From CAYYJR01 sp964472305 (GTDB taxonomy: Bacteria > Armatimonadota > Hebobacteria > CAIYQO01): a stretch of DNA of 64,000 nucleotides. Of this stretch, positions 15,926-25,613 are shown piece after piece. The position numbers were made by a program, and so were the translations under genes. The stretch covers positions 166,926-230,925 of the forward strand of contig CAYYJR010000004.1 of NCBI GenBank assembly GCA_964472305.1. The letters run 5' to 3'. Within the stretch, counting starts at the first letter, position 1, and each line of letters opens with the position of its first letter. Under the pieces are notes generated by a model, which had not been told where the DNA came from, made no database searches, and saw only the letters and a program-made list of their open reading frames with translations.

Positions 15926-18900
15926 ATGGAACGCTTCAGACTGTGTATCTTCGTGTTGCTTGCCGCGTTATCGGTGATGCTGATCGGCGACGTCGATCGT
16001 GTCGCGGGTGAAGATCCGGCACTGCGCACCAAGGCCGCGCAGCAGATGAAAGACGGCAACTGGAAAGATGCCTACGAGAGCTTTTCCCAGCTTGCGCTCG
16101 ATCCCGCCGACAATCCGCTGCTGGTCGGCGATGACCTGAACGATGCGCTCACTTGCCTGGGCCGCCTGGGCCGGGTGGAGGAGGTTGATGCCTTTCGCGA
16201 AAAAGTCATCACGACCCATGCGGGCAACTGGCGGCTCTTGCATACGGCGGCACAATCGTACCTGAATACTGTGCACAACGGCTTCATCATCGCCGGCAAC
16301 TTCAGCCGCGGCGGGCATCGCGGGGGCGGCAAGGCAGTCAACGCCTATGAGCGCGACCGCGTGCGCGCGCTGCAACTGATGCAACAGGCTTCCGAAGTCG
16401 CCACGCGCGATCGGGATGCTGATGCGCTGGGGCAATTCTATCTGAGTTTCGCGGAAATGCTGCTGGGCAATCGCGGTTGGAGTGAAGCCTGGCGGCTGCA
16501 ATATCTCACCGACCTGACGGTCCTCCCCGACTACGACGAAGGCTACTGGTATGGGGGGCGTAATCCGCAGCGCGGCGCGCCGGTAGACGAGAATGGCACG
16601 CCGGTCTACTATTCCGTACCGAAGAGCTGGCAAGACGCGCGCAACGACGGTGAGCGCTGGCGCTGGGCGCAGCAGCGAGCGGTCGATCTGTCACCCGGCC
16701 TGGCTGCGAGCGTGAAGTGGGGATTTGCCCAGTTCCTGCAGGCGCAGTTCGGCCCGCAGACAATGGCGCAGTACGATTGGTACTTCCGCGGCCAGACAAC
16801 TGACGACAGCAAGGGCAACGAATCAGGCCCATATGCGCTGTTCACGCTGGGCGACGATGAAACCATCGCGCGACTGGCCACCGGCATCAAGCGTTTCAAG
16901 CTGCCGGATGAATTCAATTATCATAAAATCTATCAGCAGCTTGCCGATGGCGTGACCCTTGCCGAGGAAGCGCTGGACGCGCTGGCCGGCGAGTACGAAA
17001 CCCGGCGGCAGTATGACCGGGCGGCCGACTACTGGCAGCAGGCGATCAAGCGTTTCGGAGCGGGTCACGACCACTTCCGTGAGCAGCGCCTGGCGCAGAT
17101 CATCCGCAACTGGGGGCAATTCGAGCCGGTGATGACGCAACCGGCGGGGCAGGGCGCTACCGTCGAATTCCGCTTCCGCAACGGCACCCATCTCGACCTG
17201 ACCGCGCAACAGATCGATGTGAAGCGATTGCTGGATGACGTGAAAGCCTATCTCAAATCCAATCCCCGGCAACTCGATTGGCAGCAGATGGATATCCGCA
17301 ATATCGGCTGGCGCCTGGTGATGCAGAATCAGGACAAATACCTGGTCAAACAGGTGGCGCAATGGGAACTCGACCTGCAGCCGCGCCCGCACCACTTCGA
17401 TAAACGCATCACCATCACCACCCCGCTGCAGAAAGCGGGCGCGTACCTGCTGACCGCGAAAATGGCTGACGGCAACACCAGTCGCATCGTGCTGTGGGTG
17501 GCGGATACGGCCATCGTGAAGAAGATGCTGGATCAGCAAAATTACTACTTCGTCGCCGACGCGGTGAGCGGAAAACCGATCCCCAGGGCGAACCTGGAAT
17601 ACTTCGGCTATCGGCAGGATTGGAAGCGCGAAGGGAACGGCGGGCACTACGACATTACCACGCGCAACTTCGCCGAGTTTACCGACGCGGACGGCCAGCT
17701 CTTCCTCAAACCGGGGCAGCAGGATCAGAACTATCAGTGGGTTATCGTCGCCACCCAGGGCGAACGGATGGCCTACCTGGGCTTCACCGGCGCCTGGTGC
17801 GGCAACTACTACGATGAACAGTATAACGCGACGAAAACCTTCGTTATCACCGACCGTCCGGTGTATCGTCCCGCGCAACCGGTCAAGTTCAAATGCTGGA
17901 TCAATCACGCGCAGTACGACCAGGAGGGGAACAGCGCGTTCGCCGGGCGGCAGTTCCTGGTGCGCATCGACAATCCGAAAGGCGAGAAGGTTTTCGAGAA
18001 CACCTTCACTGCCGATGAGTATGGCGGTCTGCAGGGTGAATTCACGTTGGAGAAGGATGCCACGCTGGGCACCTATCAATTGTCTTTCCCCAAAGGTGAG
18101 GGCAACGGCAGCTTCCGCGTGGAGGAATATAAGAAACCGGAATTCGAGGTAACGGTGGTTGCGCCGGAGAAGCCGGTGATGTTGGGTGAAACGATCACCG
18201 CCACCATCAAGGCCAATTATTATTTCGGCGCGCCGGTGACGGATGCGAAGGTGAAGTATAAGATCCTGCGCTCCAATTACAGCGCCAACTGGTATCCTGT
18301 CGCGTATTGGGACTGGTTTTACGGTGCAGGTTACTGGTGGTACGCCTGCGATTATCCCTGGTATCCCGGCTGGCGCGATTGGGGTTGCCGGCGGCCAGTT
18401 CCCTTCTGGTGGGGTTACCAGCGCCAGCAGCAACCTGAGCTGGTAGCGGAGGTGGAAGCGCCCATCGGCCCTGATGGCACGGTGAAGGTGGAGATCGACA
18501 CCGCCATCGCCAAAGCGATCCAGGGTGACACCGATCACCGCTACGAAATCACCGCCGAGGTGACCGACCAGTCGCGACGGACCATCGTCGGCCAGGGTGC
18601 GGTGCTGGTGGCGCGCAAGCCGTTCAAGGTGTACGCGTGGGTGGATCGCGGTTATTATCGCGTCGGCGACGTGATCCAAGCTGATTTCAACGCGCAAACG
18701 CTGGATAACCAGCCCGTGCAGGGGAAAGGCGAATTGCGCCTGCTGAAGATCAGTTATCCGCGGCAAAACGGCCAGGGACAGCCGGTAGAGACGGAAGTAC
18801 AGCGCTGGGATCTTCCCACCGGTGACGACGGCCGCGCCCACCTGCAGATGAAAGCCGAACGCGCCGGGCAGTACCGGCTCAGCTACAAGGTGACGGATGC

Positions 18901-21900
18901 CGCCAACCATGCCATCGAAGGCGGGTATGTCTTCACCGTCATGGGCGAAGGGGTGAACGGCAGCCAGTTCCGCTTCAATGACCTAGAATTGATTACCGAT
19001 AAACGTGAATACCGCCCGGGAGAACAGGTGAAGCTGCAGGTGAACACCAATCGGCCCGATGCCACCGTGCTCCTCTTCGTGCGTCCGGCAAACGGCATCG
19101 GCTTGCCGCCGAAGATACTGCGCATGGACGGCAAAAGCGCCGTTGAGCAAATCGAGGTGCGTAAAAAAGACATGCCGAACTTCTTCGTGGAGGCGGTGAC
19201 GGTGAGCGGCGGTAAGGTCTACTCTGAAACACGCGAAATTGTGGTGCCGCCGGAACAGCGCGTGCTGAACGTAAAAGTCACTCCCTCGGCGGCGACCTAC
19301 AAACCGGGCGCGAAGGCCACGCTGAAAGTGACGCTCACCGAGCCGAATGGGGAACCGTATCGCGGCACGACGGTGGTGAGCATCTACGACAAGGCGGTCG
19401 AATATATATCCGGCGGCAGCAACGTACCGGCAATCAAGGAGTTCTACTGGAAATGGCGGCGCAGTCACTATCCGCGCACGGAAAGCAGTCTCGATAAGGG
19501 CAGCAGCAACCTGAACAAATCCGGCGAAATCGGCATGGGCTTCCTTGGTCTCTTCGGACGTGAAGTCGCGGATGAAATCCTGAAGGAGGATAGTGATAAA
19601 GCGTTCCTCACCGATAACGAACTGGCTGATCGCAATTCCGAAGTCGGGGGAATGTCGCGAAGGGCGATGAAGGCTGCCGGCCCAGCAGGTCCGCCAGCAG
19701 CACCATCCGCCGACCTACGGGCTGGGCGCTTAGAGGCGCAAGCTCCCGCCGACGCCGCGCCGGCTGGACCGGTGGTCGAACCGACGGTGCGCAGCAACTT
19801 CGCCGACACCGCCTACTGGAACGCGCTGGTGCAGACTGACGAGAAAGGCCAGGCGGAAATCGAACTGACCATGCCGGAAAACCTGACCACCTGGAAGGCC
19901 AAGGTGTGGGCGATGGGCCAGGGCACCCGCGTCGGTGAAGGCACGGCGGAAATGATTACCACCAAGAACCTGATCATCCGCTTGCAAGCCCCGCGCTTCT
20001 TTGTGCAGAAGGACGAGGTAGTGCTTTCAGCCAATGTGCACAACTACCTGAAGACCAGGAAGACGGCGAAAGTGCTGCTGGAGATGGACGGCGGTTGCCT
20101 GGCGCCGCTGGCCGGCGTGCTGAGCACGCAGACGATCACCGTGGAGGCCAATGGCGAAAAGCGCGTCGACTGGCGCGTGAAAGTGCTGCAACCCGGCGAA
20201 GCGAAGATTCGCATGAAGGCGCTGACGGATGAAGAATCCGACGCCATGGCAATGTCCTTCCCGGTCTTTGTGCACGGCATGCTGAAGACGGAGAGCTTCA
20301 GCGGCGTCATTCGTCCGGACAAAACTTCGGCAACCGTGAAGATTCGCGTGCCTGCCGAACGGCGACCCGAGCAGAGTCGACTGGAAGTGCGCTACTCCCC
20401 CACCCTCGCCGGCGCAATGGTGGACGCGCTGCCCTACCTGGCGGAATACCCCTACGGCTGTACCGAGCAGACGCTGAATCGCTTCCTGCCCGCGGTAATC
20501 ACGCAAAAAGTGCTGCTGAACATGGGTCTGAACCTGAAAGACATCCGCGACAAGCGCACGAACCTGAACGCGCAGGAGATTGGCGATGACGTAACACGCG
20601 CGCAGGATTGGCGGCGCATGGAAGCCAACTGGCGCGGCGAGCGCAATCCGGTCTTTGACGAGGCGGAGGTGCGCAGCATGGTGAAAGCCGGCCTGGAACG
20701 GCTGGCGGCCATGCAGTGCCAGGATGGCGGTTGGGGCTGGTTCAGCGGGTGGGGTGAATGCTCGTATCCGCACACCACCGCGCTGGTGGTGCACGGCATG
20801 CAAATCGCTCGCCAGAACGACGTGGCCCTGGTGCCCGGCGTGCTGGAGCGCGGCGTGGATTGGTTGAAGCGCTACCAGGCCAACCGCATCGCCGAATTGC
20901 AGGCACACCCAACTTGGGAGGCCAATGCGCTGGATGCCTTCGTCTACATGGTGCTGGTGGACGAGAAGAGCGACAACAAGGAGATGCGCACATTTCTGTA
21001 TCGTGACCGCAACGACCTGCCGGTTTATGCGAAGAGCATGTTCGGCATTGCGTTGCACCGGGTGGGCGATGTCGAGAAGCGCGACATGGTGATCCGCAAC
21101 ATCGAGCAGTACCTGGTGCAGGACGATGAAAACCAGACCGCCTATCTGCGGCTGCCGGAGAATAACTGGTGGTGGTGCTGGTATGGCAGCGAATACGAAG
21201 CACAGGCATACTACCTGAAGCTGTTGACGGTCACCGACCCGAAGAGCGAAAAGGCCTCGCGGCTGGTGAAATACCTGATGAATAACCGCAAGCACGCAAC
21301 GTACTGGAATAGCACGCGCGATACCGCGGTGGTGATCGAGGCCTTCGCCGATTACATGAAGGCCAGCGGCGAGGACAAACCCAACATGACGGTCGCGTTG
21401 CGCGTGGATGGCAAACAAGTGAAGGAAGTGAAGATCAACACCGCCAACCTGTTCAGCTTCGACAACAAGCTGGTGCTGGAGGGTGACGCGGTGACCACCG
21501 GCGAGCACGTGATCGAACTGGTGAAGCAGGGCACGGGTCCGTTGTATTTCAACGCGTACCTGACCAACTTCACACTGGAAGATCCCATCACGAAGGCAGG
21601 ATTGGAGATCAAGGTCAACCGCACGTTCTACAAGCTGGTACGCGTGGATAAAACCATCAAAACGGCAGGGATGCGCGGTCAGGCGGTCGACCAGCGAGTA
21701 GAGAAATACGAGCGCCGGGAGCTGAAAGACCTGGCAACGCTGAAGAGCGGCGACCTGGTCGAAGTTGAATTGGAGATTGACTCCAAGAACGACTACGAGT
21801 ATATCCTGTTCGAGGATATGAAAGCGGCGGGTTTCGAGCCCGTCGAGGTGCGCAGCGGTTACAACAGCAACGACATGGGGGCGTATATGGAACTGCATGA

Positions 21901-22075
21901 TGAACGCGTATGCTTCTTCGTGCGCCAGTTAGCCCGCGGCAAGCACAGCGTGAGTTATCGCCTGCGCGCGGAGATTCCCGGCCAGTTCAGCGCCCTGCCC
22001 ACGAAGGCTAGCGCGATGTATGCGCCGGAACTGAAAGCAAACTCGGATGAGATCAAGCTGCGCATTGAGGATTAG
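15926..22075 (+). CDS. Giant alpha-2-macroglobulin-family protein with intact thioester
   Basis: A 2049-residue secreted or membrane-attached bacterial macroglobulin, thought in this family to trap proteases at the cell surface. ATG 15926 follows AAGAGGAA and opens a signal sequence (LCIFVLLAALSVMLIGD). Residues about 30-410 look like helical repeats; MG beta-sandwich domains follow. A Gly/Ala/Pro-rich bait-like stretch spans about 1242-1290, then the A2M domain. The thioester motif is complete: G1511-C1512-T-E1514-Q1515 in a PYGCTEQ context, followed by the alpha-alpha barrel (GGWGWFSGWG). Residues 789-831 form a striking Trp/Tyr-rich insert. There is no lipobox, and the usual partner pbpC is not adjacent. 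Ends at a strong terminator. Confidence 0.9.
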   Translation: MERFRLCIFVLLAALSVMLIGDVDRVAGEDPALRTKAAQQMKDGNWKDAYESFSQLALDPADNPLLVGDDLNDALTCLGRLGRVEEVDAFREKVITTHAGNWRLLHTAAQSYLNTVHNGFIIAGNFSRGGHRGGGKAVNAYERDRVRALQLMQQASEVATRDRDADALGQFYLSFAEMLLGNRGWSEAWRLQYLTDLTVLPDYDEGYWYGGRNPQRGAPVDENGTPVYYSVPKSWQDARNDGERWRWAQQRAVDLSPGLAASVKWGFAQFLQAQFGPQTMAQYDWYFRGQTTDDSKGNESGPYALFTLGDDETIARLATGIKRFKLPDEFNYHKIYQQLADGVTLAEEALDALAGEYETRRQYDRAADYWQQAIKRFGAGHDHFREQRLAQIIRNWGQFEPVMTQPAGQGATVEFRFRNGTHLDLTAQQIDVKRLLDDVKAYLKSNPRQLDWQQMDIRNIGWRLVMQNQDKYLVKQVAQWELDLQPRPHHFDKRITITTPLQKAGAYLLTAKMADGNTSRIVLWVADTAIVKKMLDQQNYYFVADAVSGKPIPRANLEYFGYRQDWKREGNGGHYDITTRNFAEFTDADGQLFLKPGQQDQNYQWVIVATQGERMAYLGFTGAWCGNYYDEQYNATKTFVITDRPVYRPAQPVKFKCWINHAQYDQEGNSAFAGRQFLVRIDNPKGEKVFENTFTADEYGGLQGEFTLEKDATLGTYQLSFPKGEGNGSFRVEEYKKPEFEVTVVAPEKPVMLGETITATIKANYYFGAPVTDAKVKYKILRSNYSANWYPVAYWDWFYGAGYWWYACDYPWYPGWRDWGCRRPVPFWWGYQRQQQPELVAEVEAPIGPDGTVKVEIDTAIAKAIQGDTDHRYEITAEVTDQSRRTIVGQGAVLVARKPFKVYAWVDRGYYRVGDVIQADFNAQTLDNQPVQGKGELRLLKISYPRQNGQGQPVETEVQRWDLPTGDDGRAHLQMKAERAGQYRLSYKVTDAANHAIEGGYVFTVMGEGVNGSQFRFNDLELITDKREYRPGEQVKLQVNTNRPDATVLLFVRPANGIGLPPKILRMDGKSAVEQIEVRKKDMPNFFVEAVTVSGGKVYSETREIVVPPEQRVLNVKVTPSAATYKPGAKATLKVTLTEPNGEPYRGTTVVSIYDKAVEYISGGSNVPAIKEFYWKWRRSHYPRTESSLDKGSSNLNKSGEIGMGFLGLFGREVADEILKEDSDKAFLTDNELADRNSEVGGMSRRAMKAAGPAGPPAAPSADLRAGRLEAQAPADAAPAGPVVEPTVRSNFADTAYWNALVQTDEKGQAEIELTMPENLTTWKAKVWAMGQGTRVGEGTAEMITTKNLIIRLQAPRFFVQKDEVVLSANVHNYLKTRKTAKVLLEMDGGCLAPLAGVLSTQTITVEANGEKRVDWRVKVLQPGEAKIRMKALTDEESDAMAMSFPVFVHGMLKTESFSGVIRPDKTSATVKIRVPAERRPEQSRLEVRYSPTLAGAMVDALPYLAEYPYGCTEQTLNRFLPAVITQKVLLNMGLNLKDIRDKRTNLNAQEIGDDVTRAQDWRRMEANWRGERNPVFDEAEVRSMVKAGLERLAAMQCQDGGWGWFSGWGECSYPHTTALVVHGMQIARQNDVALVPGVLERGVDWLKRYQANRIAELQAHPTWEANALDAFVYMVLVDEKSDNKEMRTFLYRDRNDLPVYAKSMFGIALHRVGDVEKRDMVIRNIEQYLVQDDENQTAYLRLPENNWWWCWYGSEYEAQAYYLKLLTVTDPKSEKASRLVKYLMNNRKHATYWNSTRDTAVVIEAFADYMKASGEDKPNMTVALRVDGKQVKEVKINTANLFSFDNKLVLEGDAVTTGEHVIELVKQGTGPLYFNAYLTNFTLEDPITKAGLEIKVNRTFYKLVRVDKTIKTAGMRGQAVDQRVEKYERRELKDLATLKSGDLVEVELEIDSKNDYEYILFEDMKAAGFEPVEVRSGYNSNDMGAYMELHDERVCFFVRQLARGKHSVSYRLRAEIPGQFSALPTKASAMYAPELKANSDEIKLRIED

Positions 22076-22104
22076 CGCGTGACACGTCACAAGTAAATCC
22101 TTCG

Positions 22105-22149
22105 CGTCACCCCCCTCACCCAGCATAGGATGAGGGGGGTGACGGTTTT
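22105..22149 (+). terminator. Rho-independent terminator after macroglobulin gene
   Basis: A 14-bp perfect GC-rich stem (22105-22118 with 22131-22144), a 12-nt loop and a following GTTTTT run, 30 bases after the stop codon. Confidence 0.9.
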
Positions 22150-22261
22150 TCGTGGAAACGTCAATCACGCCGATAACCGGTGTCGCGGATTGGCACATTA
22201 TCCCTTACGCGATCTGCCGGCGCCTATGCGGGGATTAAGCAGGTCGGATGCGCATGCGCAG

Positions 22262-22306
22262 CACGGGTGTCTCGCCCGTGACGTCATGGCCGGGACAGCC
22301 CTGCCA
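22262..22306. repeat. REP-like palindromic intergenic unit
   Basis: CACGGG (22262-22267) and CCCGTG (22275-22280) form a stem around TGTCTCG. A second GC-rich imperfect stem (GGCCGGGACAGCCC) follows directly. A similar unit, CGGGCG-N8-CGCCCG, occurs at 29942-29961. Confidence 0.4.
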
Positions 22307-22557
22307 CAATGACGGGAAAACATTCCGCTCCGCTAACCTGCTCAACCACCCGTAAGGCACACGCGGTGACAAGCCAAACCACTATCAGATGATGACACAA
22401 TCCGTATGCCATATCACGAAATGCAAGTCGCGGCAGAGAACAAGTCGGGTATCAGCAGTATCATGTGACAGCTCTTGTGTTGATATGACGCAGACAAGCC
22501 AATTCCAGCCTGCGGTCCGCTGAGGACACAGGCGGAATGGGATTATCCATACGAAAA

Positions 22558-22593
22558 CGAGCCCTTCCCCGGGATCCGCCGGGGAAGGGCTCG
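22558..22593 (-). terminator. Strong hairpin terminator of the cytochrome conduit operon
   Basis: A 15-bp perfect stem (22558-22572 with 22579-22593) with a 6-nt loop. Read on the minus strand it is followed by TTTTC. It lies about 90 bases beyond the hexaheme lipoprotein stop, behind a second hairpin at 22635-22659. Confidence 0.8.
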
Positions 22594-22634
22594 AACTTAT
22601 CATATACGATCCATTCTCACATACTGGATTGCAG

Positions 22635-22659
22635 CCGGGAAGGCTGTGAGCCTTCCCGG
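22635..22659 (-). terminator. Second hairpin after hexaheme cytochrome gene
   Basis: An 11-bp perfect stem (22635-22645 with 22649-22659) closes a 3-nt loop, 20 bases after the hexaheme lipoprotein stop. With the hairpin at 22558-22593 it forms a tandem terminator. Confidence 0.6.
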
Positions 22660-22678
22660 TATTGGCCAGATACGGACA

Positions 22679-23833
22679 TTACTCCGTGTCAGCGGCCGCT
22701 AGCAATTCCTCGACTCGCTTCAGCAAGTGTTTGGCAAATCCAGGGTTGTGCACGCCCAGGCTTTCGTCGCCGTAGACATAACGGAAATTGTAGCGTGCGC
22801 CTTTGTAGGCAATCACTTTCGGATCAGTTGGATCTGACGTTGCGGTGATGTTGTATTTCGTCGCAAACGCTCCCAACAAGCCGCCGCGCATACTCGAGTC
22901 GAAATGACCCGGCACCGTGGGACTCTCGCCGCCCAATTTAATCATCCACTCGTTGATGCCGGCTTGCAGCGGTTCTTCCGAAAGTCTGCTGCCGCCATGG
23001 CATGATTTACATGCATCACGATTGGTATTGATGTTGGGATACTGAACGTTTTTCGTATTGTCGGGATCGTCTGACTTGCCGTGGGGTACTGGATTAGGAT
23101 CATTCGGATCATGGTCGATACCCGGGTTATGGCAATTCAAACAGGTATTCGGCATAGTGCTATGGGGACTGGGCATGGGTGCATCGTCGTCATAGCCTTT
23201 ACGACCCAACATGAACGCGGCAGCCGCATAATGTGGACCACGTATACTGGTCGGCGCCGTTGATGCCAGGGATTCTGCGGTGACTCTCACTTCCGGTTGG
23301 AACATCGCACCCGGACGATAATCATCACCGACTTTCAATCGATCACCATGACAGCCGATACAGGTGGTGTCGGGCGGTGTCCGCGTAATGTTCGCGCGGC
23401 GCTCGGCTTTGCTGTCAGCATTCACATGCTTGCTGCCAGGGCCGTGACAGCTTTCACAACCGATACCATTCAGGTGTGACACTGAATAGTCAAAGGCGCC
23501 GCCAGTTGGTTGACCACCGCCGGTGACGTGACAGGCGTGGCAGGCGGCATCGTCTTTGTGACGACCGAGATCGTCGCCCTTCATGCGCGTTGAATACTGG
23601 CTATTAATTCTACTGTGACAATCAGAACACACCGTGCGGCCGACATATTCAGCGCCAACCTGCTTGAATCCCGCGGCTGAGGCCGGTGTGATCGATTTGG
23701 TTGAACCACCGCCGCAGCCAGCGGAAATCATCACAATAGCGACGACGATAAACGTCGCCATGAGTACAGACATGATGAACGGGATGCGTCCACCTTTTAC
23801 CGCATTGGCGGTCAGTTGATTGAGTTGCTTCAT
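22679..23833 (-). CDS. Hexaheme c-type cytochrome lipoprotein
   Basis: A 384-residue envelope cytochrome. The lipobox ISAGC follows a hydrophobic segment (FIMSVLMATFIVVAIVMI), so it is lipid-anchored, probably to the outer membrane. Six CxxCH heme sites: CSDCH, CHACH, CESCH, CIGCH, CLNCH and CKSCH; a CESCHGPGSKH motif is typical of cytochrome c554-like folds. ATG 23833 follows GGGAGGG. It is the third gene of an operon with a decaheme protein and a beta-barrel, so it is the best candidate for the surface-exposed cytochrome of a porin-cytochrome conduit, taking the place of MtrC/OmcB although unlike them in size. Confidence 0.88.
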   Translation of the reverse strand: MKQLNQLTANAVKGGRIPFIMSVLMATFIVVAIVMISAGCGGGSTKSITPASAAGFKQVGAEYVGRTVCSDCHSRINSQYSTRMKGDDLGRHKDDAACHACHVTGGGQPTGGAFDYSVSHLNGIGCESCHGPGSKHVNADSKAERRANITRTPPDTTCIGCHGDRLKVGDDYRPGAMFQPEVRVTAESLASTAPTSIRGPHYAAAAFMLGRKGYDDDAPMPSPHSTMPNTCLNCHNPGIDHDPNDPNPVPHGKSDDPDNTKNVQYPNINTNRDACKSCHGGSRLSEEPLQAGINEWMIKLGGESPTVPGHFDSSMRGGLLGAFATKYNITATSDPTDPKVIAYKGARYNFRYVYGDESLGVHNPGFAKHLLKRVEELLAAADTE

Positions 23834-23910
23834 GTGCCCTCCCTATAGGACAGAAAATACGTATATTTAGTTATACGGTCGAGCGTGGAGCGACCGCCGT
23901 CAATACTCAA

Positions 23911-25569
23911 TTAGTAAATGGCCTTCGTGTAACGCACTTCATAGCGATTGCCATCGTAATCCAGCGTCGGCGTGGTGCCCGTGAAATCGTCCCGCACCGC
24001 GCGAATGCCCAGCGAGTCGCCTGACAGCCAGCGATAATTGAGTCCCAGCCCGTATGTTCTTTGCGTATTGGTTTCGAAGCCCCAGGTTTTGGTATTGGTG
24101 TAATCGGCATCAAGTACCAGGGTGTGAGCGAGTTGGTAACTGATGCCGGCGGTGATCGCATGATCGTCGGTGGTGTATGGCCTGGTCTGTTCGATACCGT
24201 TCAGTTCGAAGGCCTGGCGCAGATAACCGCCGTAGACCGTCAACCGATCTATGGGGAGCCACCATCCGAAGAGATCGAGAGCGCCCAGGGAGTTCTTTGC
24301 GTCGAAGTCGGTATTTTTCCACACCAGCCGGCGATACCGGGCAGTGGCGCCCATACGCCAATACGGACTGAGCGTCACTTCCACCCGCTGGTCATCTTTG
24401 CTGCTCCATACCAGCGAACCGCTGGTATTTTCAAAGAGATTGACCGTTATCGGGCGATTCGTCGTCCGCCGGTGCGTCAGTCCGGCATTGAGCGTCAGCC
24501 ACCGGGTGACTCGCATGCGGGATTTGACGAAATAATCGCTCTCGATGGCATTGAATAATATCGTCTGCTCATTATTGATGTAGCCGACTCGGTGAGCGCC
24601 CCCGCCCACGTCAACAGTCGTGTTCGGCACACCATCGAAGGTCAGCCTGAGCTGACCGTCGGTATCGCGGGTGGCATAGGCATTTTCCGCAATGGAGTGG
24701 GTGATTTCATCATGCGAAAGGAGGCCCGTCAGCGTGGCATTGCGACCGAGGATGTGTACGCCTTCGAGACCCACCCGTGTATGTCCGGGCTGCGAAAAGC
24801 CTGGCGCTTCCAGTGATGTCCGATCAAAGGCAGCGCTGGCTTCCACCTGTGTGCTGCCAGAATCCGGGGTAGCCACACGCATTGCCAGCGTGTGGGTGTT
24901 ACCGTTCAGCAGAGGACCGGAAGCGAAATCGAACGACTCGTCGCGATACCCGATGCCGGCACGCCAGCCATTGATTCCGGTGGTGTAGCGTACCGCCGGT
25001 GCATTTAACGTCCAACTTTCTTCTGCGTCATTCTGCTGCACATTACGGTCGATTACGCGCAGTTCCCCGGTGCCGGTACGTCCGCTCAGGTCGATATAGG
25101 TATCACTGCGTTTGGCTGCGGCACTGTCGGCGTCCCAGTCGGGAAAGAACGTGGATTGGCGCACGATGCTCCGTAGTACGGCATCGCCGTTGTCGAGTCC
25201 CAGCCAGACTGCGCCGGCCGCGCTCGGTGCACCCAGGTCAGTCACCGCCAGGTCGAGCAGGCTATGCCCACCATCGGAGAACCGGTATGCCGCCAATTGG
25301 CTGAGAAACACTCTCTCCGGCGGTGTGACATACTGCCGGAAGCGCTTCTCGTTGCCGTCGATATCCCACTGTGCCCCTCCCAACCCGAGGTAAAACTGTA
25401 CCGGAGTCGGCAAGGTGGCAGTCGGTTGCACGCCGGTTGGCGTCGCGGTAGCCTGTGCAACGATGATTGCCGGTCGTTCGGCGGTGGGATTGGGCAGCGC
25501 GCTCGCGGCGGTCACCGTGAGCGCCGTTACGATCATGCTCGTGATGCAGGACAGACGTAATTGATGCAT
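23911..25569 (-). CDS. Outer-membrane beta-barrel, MtrB/PioB-like conduit porin
   Basis: A 552-residue protein with a signal peptide (MIVTALTVTAASALP), a short Thr/Pro linker and then amphipathic beta strands to the end. It finishes in RYTKAIY with an aromatic terminal residue, as outer-membrane barrels do. Pairs of strands such as WLTLNAGLTHRRTT, RVEVTLSPYWRMGATARYRR and LVLDADYTNTKTW recur. It lies between a decaheme and a hexaheme cytochrome on one strand (gaps 44 and 77 bp). That arrangement is the main reason to call it the sheath of a transmembrane electron conduit. It is shorter than MtrB (about 700) and lacks an N-terminal CxxC. Homology to MtrB/PioB was not tested. Confidence 0.75.
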   Translation of the reverse strand: MHQLRLSCITSMIVTALTVTAASALPNPTAERPAIIVAQATATPTGVQPTATLPTPVQFYLGLGGAQWDIDGNEKRFRQYVTPPERVFLSQLAAYRFSDGGHSLLDLAVTDLGAPSAAGAVWLGLDNGDAVLRSIVRQSTFFPDWDADSAAAKRSDTYIDLSGRTGTGELRVIDRNVQQNDAEESWTLNAPAVRYTTGINGWRAGIGYRDESFDFASGPLLNGNTHTLAMRVATPDSGSTQVEASAAFDRTSLEAPGFSQPGHTRVGLEGVHILGRNATLTGLLSHDEITHSIAENAYATRDTDGQLRLTFDGVPNTTVDVGGGAHRVGYINNEQTILFNAIESDYFVKSRMRVTRWLTLNAGLTHRRTTNRPITVNLFENTSGSLVWSSKDDQRVEVTLSPYWRMGATARYRRLVWKNTDFDAKNSLGALDLFGWWLPIDRLTVYGGYLRQAFELNGIEQTRPYTTDDHAITAGISYQLAHTLVLDADYTNTKTWGFETNTQRTYGLGLNYRWLSGDSLGIRAVRDDFTGTTPTLDYDGNRYEVRYTKAIY

Positions 25570-25613
25570 CTTTTCTCCTGACGACCATGCACAATTGCCT
25601 GGCGAAACGTCGA

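Larger units (their letters stand above)
22076..22678. other. 603-bp intergenic region with terminators and REP-like palindromes
   Basis: No gene is supported here. It separates the macroglobulin from the cytochrome conduit, which converge on it. It contains a rho-independent terminator (22105-22149), two hairpins ending the cytochrome operon (22558-22593, 22635-22659) and a palindromic unit CACGGG-N7-CCCGTG (22262-22280) followed by a GGCCGGGACAGCCCTGCC stretch that looks like a dispersed intergenic repeat. Confidence 0.6.

Noticed and set aside
16823..18910. 695-codon open frame on the minus strand inside the first macroglobulin gene
   Set aside because: It is antisense to a clearly homologous protein and reflects GC-rich third positions; the translation has no domain-like pattern.
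20027..21898. 623-codon minus-strand frame inside the macroglobulin
   Set aside because: Same reason: His/Val/Gln-rich antisense shadow of the A2M and barrel regions.
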